DNA of 22,508 nt from CAZXYS01 sp964645005 (GTDB taxonomy: Bacteria > Bacteroidota > Ignavibacteria > Kapaibacteriales > UBA2268), in contig CAZXYS010000052.1 in the NCBI GenBank assembly GCA_964645005.1, positions 1 through 22,508 of the forward strand. The letters are read 5' to 3'. Below the pieces are notes generated by a model. The model had not been told where the DNA came from. It worked only from the letters and a program-made list of their open reading frames with translations, and did no database searches. Position numbers and translations under genes: made by a program. Of the stretch, positions 7,735-16,738 are shown in pieces; positions within the stretch are counted from its first letter, which is position 1; each line of letters begins with the position of its first letter.

Positions 7735-10700
7735 ATGAATAATCCTATTCAAAAAAGTAGAGCAATGCTTGTATTAATGATATTCTTGACTATTTCAATG
7801 TCAATGAGTTCAATTGCAGGAGATGTTGAGAAATCGACCTCTCTGATATTTAAAAAGCAGATAAAACAATCCGGCAAGATACTGCAATTCATCGAAAACA
7901 AAGGGCAATTTGCGGATCAAAAAGGGAATGAACTACCCGATGTTAAATTCATTGCAAAATTTGGAAATCGCAGAATATATGTCAGGGAATCGGGGATATC
8001 TTTCGTGGTTTTCAAAAAGAAAGAAGTTAACAAGGACGAGCAGGGATTTGCCAATGGATTCAATGTATCGGGTTTCCGGCAGGATATGGTCTTCAAAAAT
8101 TGTAATATTGATGTGGAAATAAGAGGAATTGGTAAATCAAATGATTATATCAATTACTACCTTCCACACTGTCCGCAGGGCATAACTGACGTTTACAAAT
8201 ATGAAAAGATAATTTACGATAATATATATGATAATATAGACCTGGTTTTATATTCAAATGATGAGGGGAAATTTCAGTATGATTTCACAGTGAATCCGGG
8301 GGGTGATCCTTCGGAAATAGCTTTATTTATGCATGATGCTGAGGATGTCAGCATAGAGAATAATAAATTGATAACGGGTACACCCTGCGGCGAGATAATC
8401 CAATCCCCGCCTTTTACATACCAGATGGTTGACGGCAAAAAAGTAAAGATCAATTCCTCATTTTCAATAAATAAAGACAAATTGATAAGTTTCAAATATT
8501 CTGCTTATGACAGGAGCAAACCTCTCATCATCGATCCGGTAACCCGGCTCTGGGGGACTTTCTTCGGCGGGGAACAAATGGATATTCTGAACTGCGTGGA
8601 TTTTGACACAGGGAATAATATTATCGCCTGCGGAGCTACGGACAGTGAAACCAATATAGCAAGTCCCGGCGCTTACCAACCAAATTTAAATTATTATCGA
8701 GATGCTGTCATTGTCAAATTAGACATCGATGGGAACAGGGTCTGGAGCACTTACTACGGCGGTTCGGAAAGTGATTACGCAGGGGATTTGGTAACAGATA
8801 AGCAGGACAACATCTATGTTTTCGGAACATCCAACAGTCCTGATGTTCTTGGAGAGGACGGCTGGCAGCAACAGAATAATGGTGAATACGATTCTTTTAT
8901 CGCCAAATTCAGTCCCTCGGGCTATAGGATTTGGGGAACATTTTACGGAGGCGAGTCCGTAGAGAATCCATTCAATTATGAGAATTATGTGGCAAATGGA
9001 AAAATAACGGTGGACAAATGGTCAAATGTTTTTGTTACTGCCAAAACCCTGAGTGATAAGCTGGTTGGGGATAAATGTATGCAATGCAAAAGAGGCGGCG
9101 AAGAGGATGCTTTCATTGCAAAATTCGATTCAAGCGGTAACATGATTTGGGACACCTACTATGGCGGGGAATTCTATGACAGACCCGGAGGCATGACAAC
9201 CGATGAGGAAGGAAATCTTTTAATATGCGGCTGGACTATGAGCGAAGATGTATTTGCATCAGAGGATGCAATGCAGAAGGAGCTTAAAGGCGACCATGAT
9301 GGTTTCATTTCCAAATTTGATACTGATGGAAACAGGATATGGAGTACTTATTACGGCGGTATAGGCTGGGACGGTTTAATGCAGATAGCCCTCGATCCGG
9401 CGGGTAACATCTACTTATCAGGTGCTACAACATCCGAGGAAATAGGTTACGGCAGGTGGAAAGATAAATTACATGGTTATCATGATGCATTAGTTGCCAA
9501 ATTTACTGGAGACGGAAGAAAACGAATTTGGAGTGTATATTTTGGTGGGAGCTATAATGAGTGGGCTTATAAATTAGATTACTCTAATGGCGCATTATAT
9601 ATTACAGGATCTACATATAGCGAAGACCTAAATGTCAGAGGAGGATATCAGAAGAATTTAATTGGAAATAGAGATGCCTTTTTTGCCAAATTTGATACCA
9701 GCGGGAAAAGGCTATGGGGAAGCTATTACGGCGGCTCTAGCGATGTTACGAAAGCTTACGGAGATAATGCCTACACTATAAGAGTCAATAATAATAATGA
9801 AATAGTTATTTGCGGGAATACCGACAGCAAGGACGGATACGGTAGCAGCGGCGGTTTTCAGCAAGATCACGGCGGGGGTATCTGCGACGGCTGGATAGCC
9901 CTGTTCAAGGATTACAATGTCACAACCGGCGTTCCGGCGCCAAGAGAAGTCTGCCCCGGCGAGATAATAGAAGTGCCTTTTATAATTGAAGAGCCTATTG
10001 ATGAGGAGTATGTCTTCGAAGTTCTACTTTCCGATTCTTCAGGCAGCTATGAGGAGCAGCGCATTATTGGCAGCCTGGAATCGAAAACTTCCGGCACTAT
10101 CGAGGCGCGCATACCCAAAGATATTCCCCCCGGCGATAATTACAGAATTAGCGTTGTCGGTGCGCCTAACGAGTACAAAATCACCATACATCCGCTTCCA
10201 CAGCCGGAAATAACCGGTCGCATCCATGTCTGTTCCGAGGAGCCGCAAATCTACGAAGCCGCACAACAGCAGGGAAGGTCTTACAAATGGTCAACTAAAT
10301 ACGGAACTGTCAACGGCGCTGATGATATGCCGGAAGTAAGTCTGACATGGGCACATGCGGGGATAGACACATTGACCCTGACGGAAACAATTGATGCCAC
10401 CGGCTGCACAAATTCTACGGAAAAGGAGATATTGATTGATAAGTGGAATTCGGAGATAATCGGCAGAAGACTTGTCTGCAAAGAAAATTACGAGCAGGTC
10501 TATGTTAATAAAATGCAATATATGAAGAAGAAATGGGAAGCTGTCGGCGGCGAGATAATTGGGGCAGATGAGGGTGACGAAGTGAAGATCCTTTGGACTA
10601 AGCCGCCTCTCGGGGAATTGTCACTGATACTCACTTCGCCGACCGGTTCTTGCAGCGACACCACCACTATCGAGGTCACTATCGATGATTCGCCGCTGCC

Positions 10701-11883
10701 GGCGCCCGTTATAGCAGGACCCTTCGCCGTTTGCGATAATGATATTGCCAAGTATTCCACCCCGTATAACAGCGAGAATTCATTCAAATGGCATGTTCAC
10801 GGAGGCAGGATACTGGGCTCTGACACTGCAAATTCCATAACTGTCGAATGGGGCAGCGAAGTTGCCGGCAAGCTGATAATCACTGAGACGACGCCTGCCG
10901 GCTGCTTGACGACAATCGAGCAGAGAGTATATATCAATGCTTACGGACTTGAGATTGACGGCGAAACGGAAATATGCAGGGGCGGAACTTATTCCTACAA
11001 AGTTGACAGCATACCTCGTATGGAATTGCTCTGGATGGCTACCAATGGCGAGATACTGAATGATCCCACATCCGATTCAATCGCAGTGAAGTGGGAGGAG
11101 TCGGGAATAAAAATTCTAAATCTGATAGTCACGACAATCACCGATTCCGGCACATGCGAAAAGACTTTCAGCAGATTCATCGAGGATACTGAAAAAAAAG
11201 CAACTCTTTCCGTACCCGAAATCGAGTTCGACCCTAAAGAGCAGTATAACAAAACTATCGCCATCCCTTTGGTGCTCGAAGAGCCCGGCTGCCTGCTCTT
11301 CGAGGACCAAGCCGATTCCGCCACAGTGAGAATACGCCTGCGGAAATCGATGTTCCTGCCTGTAAGAACTGAATCCCTAAACTACCACGATGAAGGCATC
11401 TGGCGGACAATCACATTGAAAACGCCGGTTGCTTACACTAAAGTTGGCGATACAGTCCTGACGATCACCGGCTATGGACTCTTAGGAGACACTCTGGAGA
11501 CGCCGGTTTACATAGATTCTCTATTCTGGAGTAATCTCGACCTGGGAAACAAGTATGAGAGCGGGAAGCTCAGACTCACCAACGTGCCTGACATTGGCGG
11601 CTTGCGCCTGCTGAAGACCTCTGATATGGAGATTTTAGCAATCTATCCCATACCTGCAATTAATGAAATCAATATTCTGATAGAAAGCGCTGAAGCAGAC
11701 AATGCTCAATTGGGAATATACAATTGTCTGGGAGAGAGGGTCCTATCGGAGCGGTTGTCATTGCATGCAGGGAAGCAGGAGTGCAAATTTAAACTTAAAA
11801 ATCTGTCGACGGGTGTTTACCGAGTGGTTGTGACAAATTCCAAAAATTATTCGACAAAAAATATCATAATTAATAAAAGATAA
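7735..11883 (+). CDS. Large DUF7948/SBBP-repeat, PKD-like secreted protein with T9SS sorting domain
   Basis: The start ATG 7735 opens an N-terminal hydrophobic export signal (about residues 10-29). Residues about 48-265 form the domain that commonly precedes SBBP repeats (FIENKGQF at the start, RSKPLIIDPVTRLWGTFFGG at the end). Seven SBBP propeller-like repeats fill about 265-725, each with W(S/G)TYYGG and D(A/S)F(I/V)AKF signatures. Residues about 730-1145 are a chain of PKD-like Ig modules with paired cysteines (ITGRIHVCSEEP, EIIGRRLVCKENY, IAGPFAVCDND, IDGETEICRGG). A beta-rich region follows, and the last 80 residues (AIYPIPAINEINI, LGIYNCLGERV, STGVYRVVVTN) are a T9SS domain of the YPIPA variant. 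At 1382 residues it is the largest product here and is probably an adhesin-like or structural surface protein. It follows the 5554 gene by 33 bases and the next gene starts 4 bases later, suggesting one transcript. Confidence 0.85.
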   Translation: MNNPIQKSRAMLVLMIFLTISMSMSSIAGDVEKSTSLIFKKQIKQSGKILQFIENKGQFADQKGNELPDVKFIAKFGNRRIYVRESGISFVVFKKKEVNKDEQGFANGFNVSGFRQDMVFKNCNIDVEIRGIGKSNDYINYYLPHCPQGITDVYKYEKIIYDNIYDNIDLVLYSNDEGKFQYDFTVNPGGDPSEIALFMHDAEDVSIENNKLITGTPCGEIIQSPPFTYQMVDGKKVKINSSFSINKDKLISFKYSAYDRSKPLIIDPVTRLWGTFFGGEQMDILNCVDFDTGNNIIACGATDSETNIASPGAYQPNLNYYRDAVIVKLDIDGNRVWSTYYGGSESDYAGDLVTDKQDNIYVFGTSNSPDVLGEDGWQQQNNGEYDSFIAKFSPSGYRIWGTFYGGESVENPFNYENYVANGKITVDKWSNVFVTAKTLSDKLVGDKCMQCKRGGEEDAFIAKFDSSGNMIWDTYYGGEFYDRPGGMTTDEEGNLLICGWTMSEDVFASEDAMQKELKGDHDGFISKFDTDGNRIWSTYYGGIGWDGLMQIALDPAGNIYLSGATTSEEIGYGRWKDKLHGYHDALVAKFTGDGRKRIWSVYFGGSYNEWAYKLDYSNGALYITGSTYSEDLNVRGGYQKNLIGNRDAFFAKFDTSGKRLWGSYYGGSSDVTKAYGDNAYTIRVNNNNEIVICGNTDSKDGYGSSGGFQQDHGGGICDGWIALFKDYNVTTGVPAPREVCPGEIIEVPFIIEEPIDEEYVFEVLLSDSSGSYEEQRIIGSLESKTSGTIEARIPKDIPPGDNYRISVVGAPNEYKITIHPLPQPEITGRIHVCSEEPQIYEAAQQQGRSYKWSTKYGTVNGADDMPEVSLTWAHAGIDTLTLTETIDATGCTNSTEKEILIDKWNSEIIGRRLVCKENYEQVYVNKMQYMKKKWEAVGGEIIGADEGDEVKILWTKPPLGELSLILTSPTGSCSDTTTIEVTIDDSPLPAPVIAGPFAVCDNDIAKYSTPYNSENSFKWHVHGGRILGSDTANSITVEWGSEVAGKLIITETTPAGCLTTIEQRVYINAYGLEIDGETEICRGGTYSYKVDSIPRMELLWMATNGEILNDPTSDSIAVKWEESGIKILNLIVTTITDSGTCEKTFSRFIEDTEKKATLSVPEIEFDPKEQYNKTIAIPLVLEEPGCLLFEDQADSATVRIRLRKSMFLPVRTESLNYHDEGIWRTITLKTPVAYTKVGDTVLTITGYGLLGDTLETPVYIDSLFWSNLDLGNKYESGKLRLTNVPDIGGLRLLKTSDMEILAIYPIPAINEINILIESAEADNAQLGIYNCLGERVLSERLSLHAGKQECKFKLKNLSTGVYRVVVTNSKNYSTKNIIINKR

Positions 11884-11887
11884 TGAA

Positions 11888-12664
11888 ATGAAGTTATTTA
11901 AAACAAAAGGCATTTCGATTTTGATAGTCATAACGCTCAGTGTATTCAGCTATGATCTAAGCTCACTGGATTTGGACAGCGCGGATGTAAATGTTGGGAT
12001 CTATCTCGGTTTGCTGCAAAATCAGCACAATGTTGATTTTGTTGATCTACCCGGGGCACCCAACTGTTGCGTCAAGTACGATAATACATCGGCAATCGGA
12101 TTCAATGCTGGTATATTAGGCGAGATCGGTATTTTCCCCTTTCTTGATTTCAGGTTTAATCTTGGCTATTCGAGTGTCGGAGCCGATATTCAATCCGAGG
12201 AATATATCGGCAATTCTCAATTTCAGGGTGAATTGGTTCCTGTTACGACACAACACAATCTGGAGACCAATATCAATATGATAACGGCTAATCCCGTAAT
12301 TAGTCTTATTCCTACAAAGAAATTCCCAATACGATTAAACGCAGGCTTTCAAAGCGGGCTTATGATACAAAAGACATTCTACCAGCACGAAGATTTGAGC
12401 GATGAAGACATCGCCAAAGGGATACAATTTTATGACGGCGAGAAAGAACTCGGCACATCGAAAAACGTAAGCAAGGGAGAACTGCCAGAAGCCCTGCTCT
12501 ACCATGCAATTACTTTAGGCGCCGCTTATGATATTTCAATTTCGAATCATTTTATCATAAGACCTGAAATTGCTTATCATTATAATTTAAAAAAATATCG
12601 TAACAACCAGATACTGGAGAATAAACAGTCTATCTGCGGGTATATCACTGGTTTACAGATTTAA
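11888..12664 (+). CDS. Outer-membrane beta-barrel protein, C-terminus altered by a frameshift
   Basis: ATG 11888 lies four bases after the preceding stop. The product starts with a signal peptide (MKLFKTKGISILIVITLSVFS) and shows alternating aromatic/polar strands and glycine turns (GIYLGLLQN, GFNAGILGEIGIFPFLDFRF, LNAGFQSGLM, HFIIRPEIAYHYN) typical of small Bacteroidota outer-membrane barrels. After HYNL at about residue 235 the frame enters an A7 run (12589-12595) and reads on into KKYRNNQILENKQ..., which no longer looks like a barrel strand, and stops at 12662. In the alternative frame the same DNA reads RINSLSAGISLVYRFNPPPEEP, a good terminal strand plus linker. The intact gene was thus probably 11888-13103, about 404 residues with one A removed. 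What is annotated here is the 258-residue product of the sequence as given. Confidence 0.7.
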   Translation: MKLFKTKGISILIVITLSVFSYDLSSLDLDSADVNVGIYLGLLQNQHNVDFVDLPGAPNCCVKYDNTSAIGFNAGILGEIGIFPFLDFRFNLGYSSVGADIQSEEYIGNSQFQGELVPVTTQHNLETNINMITANPVISLIPTKKFPIRLNAGFQSGLMIQKTFYQHEDLSDEDIAKGIQFYDGEKELGTSKNVSKGELPEALLYHAITLGAAYDISISNHFIIRPEIAYHYNLKKYRNNQILENKQSICGYITGLQI

Positions 12665-12743
12665 TCCGCCGCCGGAAGAACCCGAATACGAAATACCCGA
12701 AGAACAGCGCATCGCCGACAGCCTTCAGCAGGAGCTAATAGCA

Positions 12744-13103
12744 GTGAACGAACTTCGCAGGCAGGAATTCATTGAAAATAATCACGAAAACCTGCAAAAA
12801 GATAAGCTCACTGAAAGCGAGCCTATCATTATCAATTCTCAAAATGATAATATCAACTCTTGCTGCTTTATCATTTTCCATTCGACGAGAAACAAGGATG
12901 AAGCGCAAAACATTTTAGACTTTTTAAACAAAAATGATAAAATTGAAAATGTTAAAATCGATGAGTGGATAAATCCTTATTCGGGAACTATTTACTACAG
13001 GATTCGTTCCCAGTGTTTTGATAATTCCAAAGAAGCATTCATAGCGAAAAATAAATTAAATGTTATAAATCTAAGATTAACACCTGTTATTAAATGTTAT
13101 TAA
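12744..13103 (+). CDS. Frameshifted C-terminal half: acidic linker and SPOR-like domain
   Basis: GTG 12744 is only a nominal start. The frame is open back to 12591 inside the A7 run and carries the missing end of the upstream barrel (SAGISLVYRF), followed by a proline/glutamate linker (NPPPEEPEYEIPEEQ) and a short helical stretch. The last 80 residues (CCFIIFHSTRNKDEAQNILDFL ... GTIYYRIRSQCFDNSKEAFIAKNKL ... TPVIK) have the beta-alpha-beta pattern with a helix-starting EA(Q/F) in each half that marks SPOR-like domains. These bind peptidoglycan lacking stem peptides, and a barrel carrying one would link the outer membrane to the wall. SPOR assignment is by pattern only. There is no signal peptide or ribosome binding site of its own, so on its own it would be stranded in the cytoplasm. 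The next gene begins 12 bases later. Confidence 0.55.
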   Translation: MNELRRQEFIENNHENLQKDKLTESEPIIINSQNDNINSCCFIIFHSTRNKDEAQNILDFLNKNDKIENVKIDEWINPYSGTIYYRIRSQCFDNSKEAFIAKNKLNVINLRLTPVIKCY

Positions 13104-13115
13104 CGGAGAATAACT

Positions 13116-14801
13116 ATGAGAGTATTTAAATTTCTGTGCAGATTAATCATTTTACTGGCAATTGTTAACAGCCCTGTTTTCAGTCAGCCGGAAGACGTCA
13201 GCACAAAGACTATCAAGATTGACTCTGTGGGTCAGCGCGAAATAATCAAAAAAGGCGAGAAATACAAGCTTGTTTACGGCAAGGCTGATCCTGAAAACAC
13301 AAGGATCAGGTATTTACAATCGCGCAACGATAATGAATACGTGCTCGAAGTTGTTTATTATGAAGATCTCGTCAAAGCGAAAGATCCTGACCGCGAAAAA
13401 CCAGACCTTTCCCAAAAGGAACAGCAAGCGCTTGCCCGTAAAAATGATTCTCTTAAGAGTGAATTGGAGCAGGCACGAAAAAATATCGAGTGGAACACCG
13501 ATTACCTTAGTATTTTCGATAGGACTGGTTCTGAGGATAATCCCTCTGCTAAGATTACGACGCCGGGCTATTTCAATATTTTCAGTCTGAATAAATTGCA
13601 GGAAAAGATAGACAGCAATACCGATGAGGCGAAGGAAGTAAGCGCAAAGATAGAATCCAACGAGCAAGAATACAAAAGAAATGAGGCAAATATCGAGAGC
13701 ATCAAGGAAAGGATCAAGTATTTAAAAAGTCAGGGTGGTTTTGATGAGGAGATTGATGATCTTCAGGGTGAACTCGAAGAATTGATAAACAGAAACGAAC
13801 TGCTTAAGCGGGAAAATCAGGTGCTAAGCATCGATAAAACATCATTGATGAAAGATGTGGGAATAAAGCAATTGCAGCTTGAAAATCAGAAAAGGCTGAG
13901 GAATTTCTTCATAATCCTTGCTGCAATGGTGTCTTTCACGGCATTTGTGCTGTTTGTCAATTTCAGGACAAAGAAAAAAGCAAACCAGGAACTCGAATCA
14001 ATGAACGAAAATCTAACGAAGAAAAATATCGAAATAACCGAAGCTCATAACCAGATCACTGATTCGATCTATTACGCAATGCGCATACAGCAGGCAGCGC
14101 TGCCCTACCAGGAAAGAATAGAGACTTATCTGAAAGAATACTTTATCTTCTTTAAGCCGAAATCAATTGTATCCGGTGATTTTTACTGGATTGAGCAGGT
14201 AGAAGGCTATACCTTTGCAGCAGTTATTGATTGTACGGGACACGGCGTTCCCGGCGCCTTTATGTCCATTATTGGAAATGACCTGCTAAATCAGATCATA
14301 AAAGACAATAAAATCTACAGCCCTGCTAAGATATTGGAGGAATTGCATTTAGGCGTCCGTCGGGCTCTTCAGCAAAAAGATAAGATCAGCGAACCTCATG
14401 ACGGCATGGAGATATGTCTGGTAAGGATAAAAGACGACGAACTGTTGTTTGCGGGCGCCAAACGCCCGTTGTGGTATGTCAGAAACGGCAGCTTCGAGGA
14501 AATCAAAGGCAGCCGCCGTCCCATTGGCGGGCGGCAAAAGGAATCCGTCAGAACTTTCGAGAATCATAACATTGAAATCAGGGAAGAATTGACACTATAC
14601 CTGACTTCCGACGGCTTTGCCGATCAAAATGATCCGGCAAACGAAAATTATGGCATATCGAGATTGAAGAGAACTCTAAAGTCCATCTCAAGACTTAACA
14701 TGTCAGAACAAAGAAAAGCTATGAAGAAAGAGCTCGAGGAATTCGCAATGGGCGAACCCAACAGAGATGACATCACTATTTTAGGTATAAAATTAAAATA
14801 A
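13116..14801 (+). CDS. Membrane-anchored SpoIIE/PP2C-type serine/threonine phosphatase (SiaA-like role)
   Basis: ATG 13116 follows GGAGAA (13105-13110). The 561-residue protein has a signal peptide or first membrane segment (residues 5-23), a periplasmic region with long coiled coils (about 95-125 and 160-260), a transmembrane segment (264-282, FFIILAAMVSFTAFVLFVN) and a short cytoplasmic coiled coil (285-315). A PP2C/SpoIIE phosphatase domain fills about 315-561. Metal-binding acidic residues are visible in SGDFYW (D355), DCTGHGVPGAFMS (D372), TSDGFADQ (D499) and RDDITIL (D551), so it should be active. Such enzymes dephosphorylate a STAS-type or SiaC-type partner in partner-switching pathways. 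Position directly before SiaB-like and SiaC-like genes, and the periplasmic sensor part, suggest the job of SiaA: dephosphorylating the SiaC homologue in response to an envelope signal. Pairing with these neighbours is inferred from position. Confidence 0.88.
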   Translation: MRVFKFLCRLIILLAIVNSPVFSQPEDVSTKTIKIDSVGQREIIKKGEKYKLVYGKADPENTRIRYLQSRNDNEYVLEVVYYEDLVKAKDPDREKPDLSQKEQQALARKNDSLKSELEQARKNIEWNTDYLSIFDRTGSEDNPSAKITTPGYFNIFSLNKLQEKIDSNTDEAKEVSAKIESNEQEYKRNEANIESIKERIKYLKSQGGFDEEIDDLQGELEELINRNELLKRENQVLSIDKTSLMKDVGIKQLQLENQKRLRNFFIILAAMVSFTAFVLFVNFRTKKKANQELESMNENLTKKNIEITEAHNQITDSIYYAMRIQQAALPYQERIETYLKEYFIFFKPKSIVSGDFYWIEQVEGYTFAAVIDCTGHGVPGAFMSIIGNDLLNQIIKDNKIYSPAKILEELHLGVRRALQQKDKISEPHDGMEICLVRIKDDELLFAGAKRPLWYVRNGSFEEIKGSRRPIGGRQKESVRTFENHNIEIREELTLYLTSDGFADQNDPANENYGISRLKRTLKSISRLNMSEQRKAMKKELEEFAMGEPNRDDITILGIKLK

Positions 14802-14815
14802 TCAGAGGAGAATCC

Positions 14816-15379
14816 ATGGAAAAGATGAATCTGTTCAAGTTTTATAACCGGATAAAGAATATGAATATCCTTTTGCAATTCAAAGGCGCGCTCTCCCAGG
14901 AGATACTAATCGAAATGGGAGAACTGGTAAGTCAGCAAGAACGGCAATTCAGAAGGGAGATTCAGAAATCCTTCTCCGTGTTCGTGGAGCTTGCGCAAAA
15001 TATTATGAATTATTCCGCGGAGCGTGAAATAATTCATAATAATGAAGTTGGCGTTGGAATAATTGTGTTTACCGATGACCATGGTTATTATAATATTTAT
15101 TCCGGCAACATAATGTCCAACCAAGACAAAGAAGCGCTCATCGACAAAATCGAAACCATTAATAAAGCCGACTACAGGCAGCTTAAACAAATGTATAAAG
15201 AGCAGGGCAAAAATCCCAGGATTGCCGGCAAAAGCGCAGGCATGGGATTGATAGTCATTGCTCGCCAGTGCACAGGCGGCATAGGTTATAAGATAAGTAA
15301 GATCAACAAGAAAACATCATTTTTAGAAATAAATGTTAAAATTAAAAAGGAGGAGAAAAATGAAAAATTTAATGATTGA
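14816..15379 (+). CDS. SiaB-like protein kinase (DUF6272-type, GHKL fold)
   Basis: ATG 14816 has AGAGGAG (14804-14810) upstream. The 187-residue protein matches the SiaB family pattern: a short all-in-one ATPase domain with an N-box FVELAQNIMNYS (residues 56-67; E58 and N62 are the usual Mg-ATP residues), a central GIIVFTDDHGYYNIYSGN sheet, and a glycine-rich lid GKSAGMGLIVIAR (138-150). In Pseudomonas aeruginosa SiaB phosphorylates SiaC on a threonine or serine, countering the phosphatase SiaA. The gene starts 14 bases after the phosphatase gene and its end overlaps the SiaC-like gene by 20 bases, which points to coupled translation of kinase and substrate. The anti-sigma kinases RsbW/SpoIIAB share the fold, but no sigma factor is nearby and the partner downstream is SiaC-type, not a classic STAS anti-anti-sigma factor. 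Confidence 0.82.
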   Translation: MEKMNLFKFYNRIKNMNILLQFKGALSQEILIEMGELVSQQERQFRREIQKSFSVFVELAQNIMNYSAEREIIHNNEVGVGIIVFTDDHGYYNIYSGNIMSNQDKEALIDKIETINKADYRQLKQMYKEQGKNPRIAGKSAGMGLIVIARQCTGGIGYKISKINKKTSFLEINVKIKKEEKNEKFND

Positions 15380-15743
15380 AGCGACAAAAAGCTCACCATC
15401 AATTAATTTTGATGCGGATAGCTGCAATCTGTCCATAGAGGGCGCTTCCTACCCGGAGAACACCTCGAATTTTTTCATTGATGTAGTTGACTGGGTGGCG
15501 GATCTGCTCGCCGATACCAATAGAAAAGTAACTTTGAATATAAAATTGTCCTATTTCAATACGAGCACATCAAAAGCGCTGTTGGACATTATCGATATGA
15601 TGGAAGAAAAACACAAAAACGGCGGCAACGTAGAACTAAACTGGTACTACCGCGAAGACCATGAGAATATCCAGGAAAGCGGCGAGGAATTTGCCGAGGA
15701 TATCACTTTTCCATTCAATCTAATTAGCTATCAAAAAGAATAA
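15360..15743 (+). CDS. SiaC-like regulatory phosphoprotein (DUF1987)
   Basis: The start is ATG 15360, because the strong site AAGGAGGAG (15347-15355) lies just before it. A TTG at 15333 in the same frame would add nine basic residues. The 127-residue protein shows the SiaC signature SIEGASYPENTSNFF (25-39), an amphipathic helix (VVDWVADLLAD) and the phospho-acceptor strand LSYFNTSTSKALLDI (63-77), where T68 to S71 are the candidate phosphorylated residues. It ends with YYREDHENIQESGEEFAED. In Pseudomonas the unphosphorylated SiaC binds and activates a diguanylate cyclase (SiaD) and phospho-SiaC does not. No cyclase gene is present in this window, so the output partner here is unknown. The gene overlaps the kinase gene by 20 bases and lies 24 bases before the second phosphatase gene. 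Confidence 0.85.
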   Translation: MKNLMIEATKSSPSINFDADSCNLSIEGASYPENTSNFFIDVVDWVADLLADTNRKVTLNIKLSYFNTSTSKALLDIIDMMEEKHKNGGNVELNWYYREDHENIQESGEEFAEDITFPFNLISYQKE

Positions 15744-15767
15744 ATGTATAAAAAATAGAGAAATAAA

Positions 15768-16718
15768 ATGGATTATCATAGAAAATTCAAGAAAGAATGC
15801 AGGATCATGGCAATGATCGACGACATGCTTGAAAGCTGCCGGAGTAATAATAATCCGCTGCTGCCTGAGTATGAGTACCTCGGTAAAGAGTACAAGAAGC
15901 TCTTCAAGCAAACCAAAAAGCTGATAACTATCAGCGACAGAATTCAAAAAGAGCTTTTCGATACTCGCGCCGAACTCAGGCGGCAGTACGATCTTGTCAA
16001 TATGCAGCTTTCCGATGCTGAGGAATATGTGAAATCCATCCTGCCCGAGCCAATAAACAGCGACAAGGTCAGGCTATCGTGGGAATTCATTCCATCTTCG
16101 AAACTGGGCGGCGACATGCTCGGCTATCACTGGGTAGACAGCGAAAATCTAGCATTCTATCTCATTGACGTATGCAGTCACGGCGTAGGACCTGCCCTGC
16201 ATTCCACTTCGATCATAAATACGCTGCGTTTTCAGACGCTCCCGGACACGAATTTCCTCTATCCCGAGCCTGTGATTCACTCTCTCAACAATGCTTTTCT
16301 GATGGAATACCACAACGATATGTTTTTTACGATGTGGTATTGCGTTTATAACTTTAAGCAAAGAAAGCTGAACTACTGCGGTGCTGGGCATCCGCCGCTG
16401 ATAATTTTGACGAGGGACAGCGAGCCGTTCTATCTGGAATCAAAAAACATAATGATTGGCGCCTCAAAGAATTACATCTTCGAGGACGGCTCTATTGTCC
16501 TTGACAAAGATTCATGTATCTATGTATATTCCGACGGCGCCTACGAAATCGAAAAGCGGGACGGTACGTATATGAGCTATCGTGAAATGGCGGACTTCTT
16601 GTCCGGACATTGCAATCCCGAAAATACGGAGATCAAGGAACTATACGAGTACTTATTGAGCCAGACAGATGAGGACGTGCTCGACGATGATTTTACTTTG
16701 ATTAAATTATCTGTGTAA
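15768..16718 (+). CDS. Soluble RsbU/SpoIIE-type PP2C phosphatase with N-terminal coiled coil
   Basis: ATG 15768 encodes 316 residues with no signal peptide or membrane segment. Residues 1-90 are mostly helical and probably coiled coil (EYKKLFKQTKKLITISDRIQ, RAELRRQYDLVNMQ). The PP2C domain runs from YVKSILPEPI (about 87) to the end. It has SKLGGDMLGYHWV (D116), LIDVCSHGVGPALHS (D134), YCGAGHPPLIIL, VYSDGAYE (D256) and DDDFTLIKL (D307/D308), so the metal ligands appear complete. DVCSHG replaces the commoner DVSGHG. With the membrane-anchored phosphatase at 13116 it gives two phosphatases for one kinase-substrate pair, so the SiaC homologue could be dephosphorylated in response to both an outside and an inside signal. 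That division of labour is inference. Confidence 0.87.
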   Translation: MDYHRKFKKECRIMAMIDDMLESCRSNNNPLLPEYEYLGKEYKKLFKQTKKLITISDRIQKELFDTRAELRRQYDLVNMQLSDAEEYVKSILPEPINSDKVRLSWEFIPSSKLGGDMLGYHWVDSENLAFYLIDVCSHGVGPALHSTSIINTLRFQTLPDTNFLYPEPVIHSLNNAFLMEYHNDMFFTMWYCVYNFKQRKLNYCGAGHPPLIILTRDSEPFYLESKNIMIGASKNYIFEDGSIVLDKDSCIYVYSDGAYEIEKRDGTYMSYREMADFLSGHCNPENTEIKELYEYLLSQTDEDVLDDDFTLIKLSV

Positions 16719-16738
16719 AAAATTAATGGTATATCCCA

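Noticed and set aside
12589..12595. Programmed -1 ribosomal frameshift at the A7 run
   Set aside because: The slippery-looking heptamer would move ribosomes to frame +1, but the missing domain is in the frame reached by +1 slippage or by losing one A. A -1 event cannot join the two halves.
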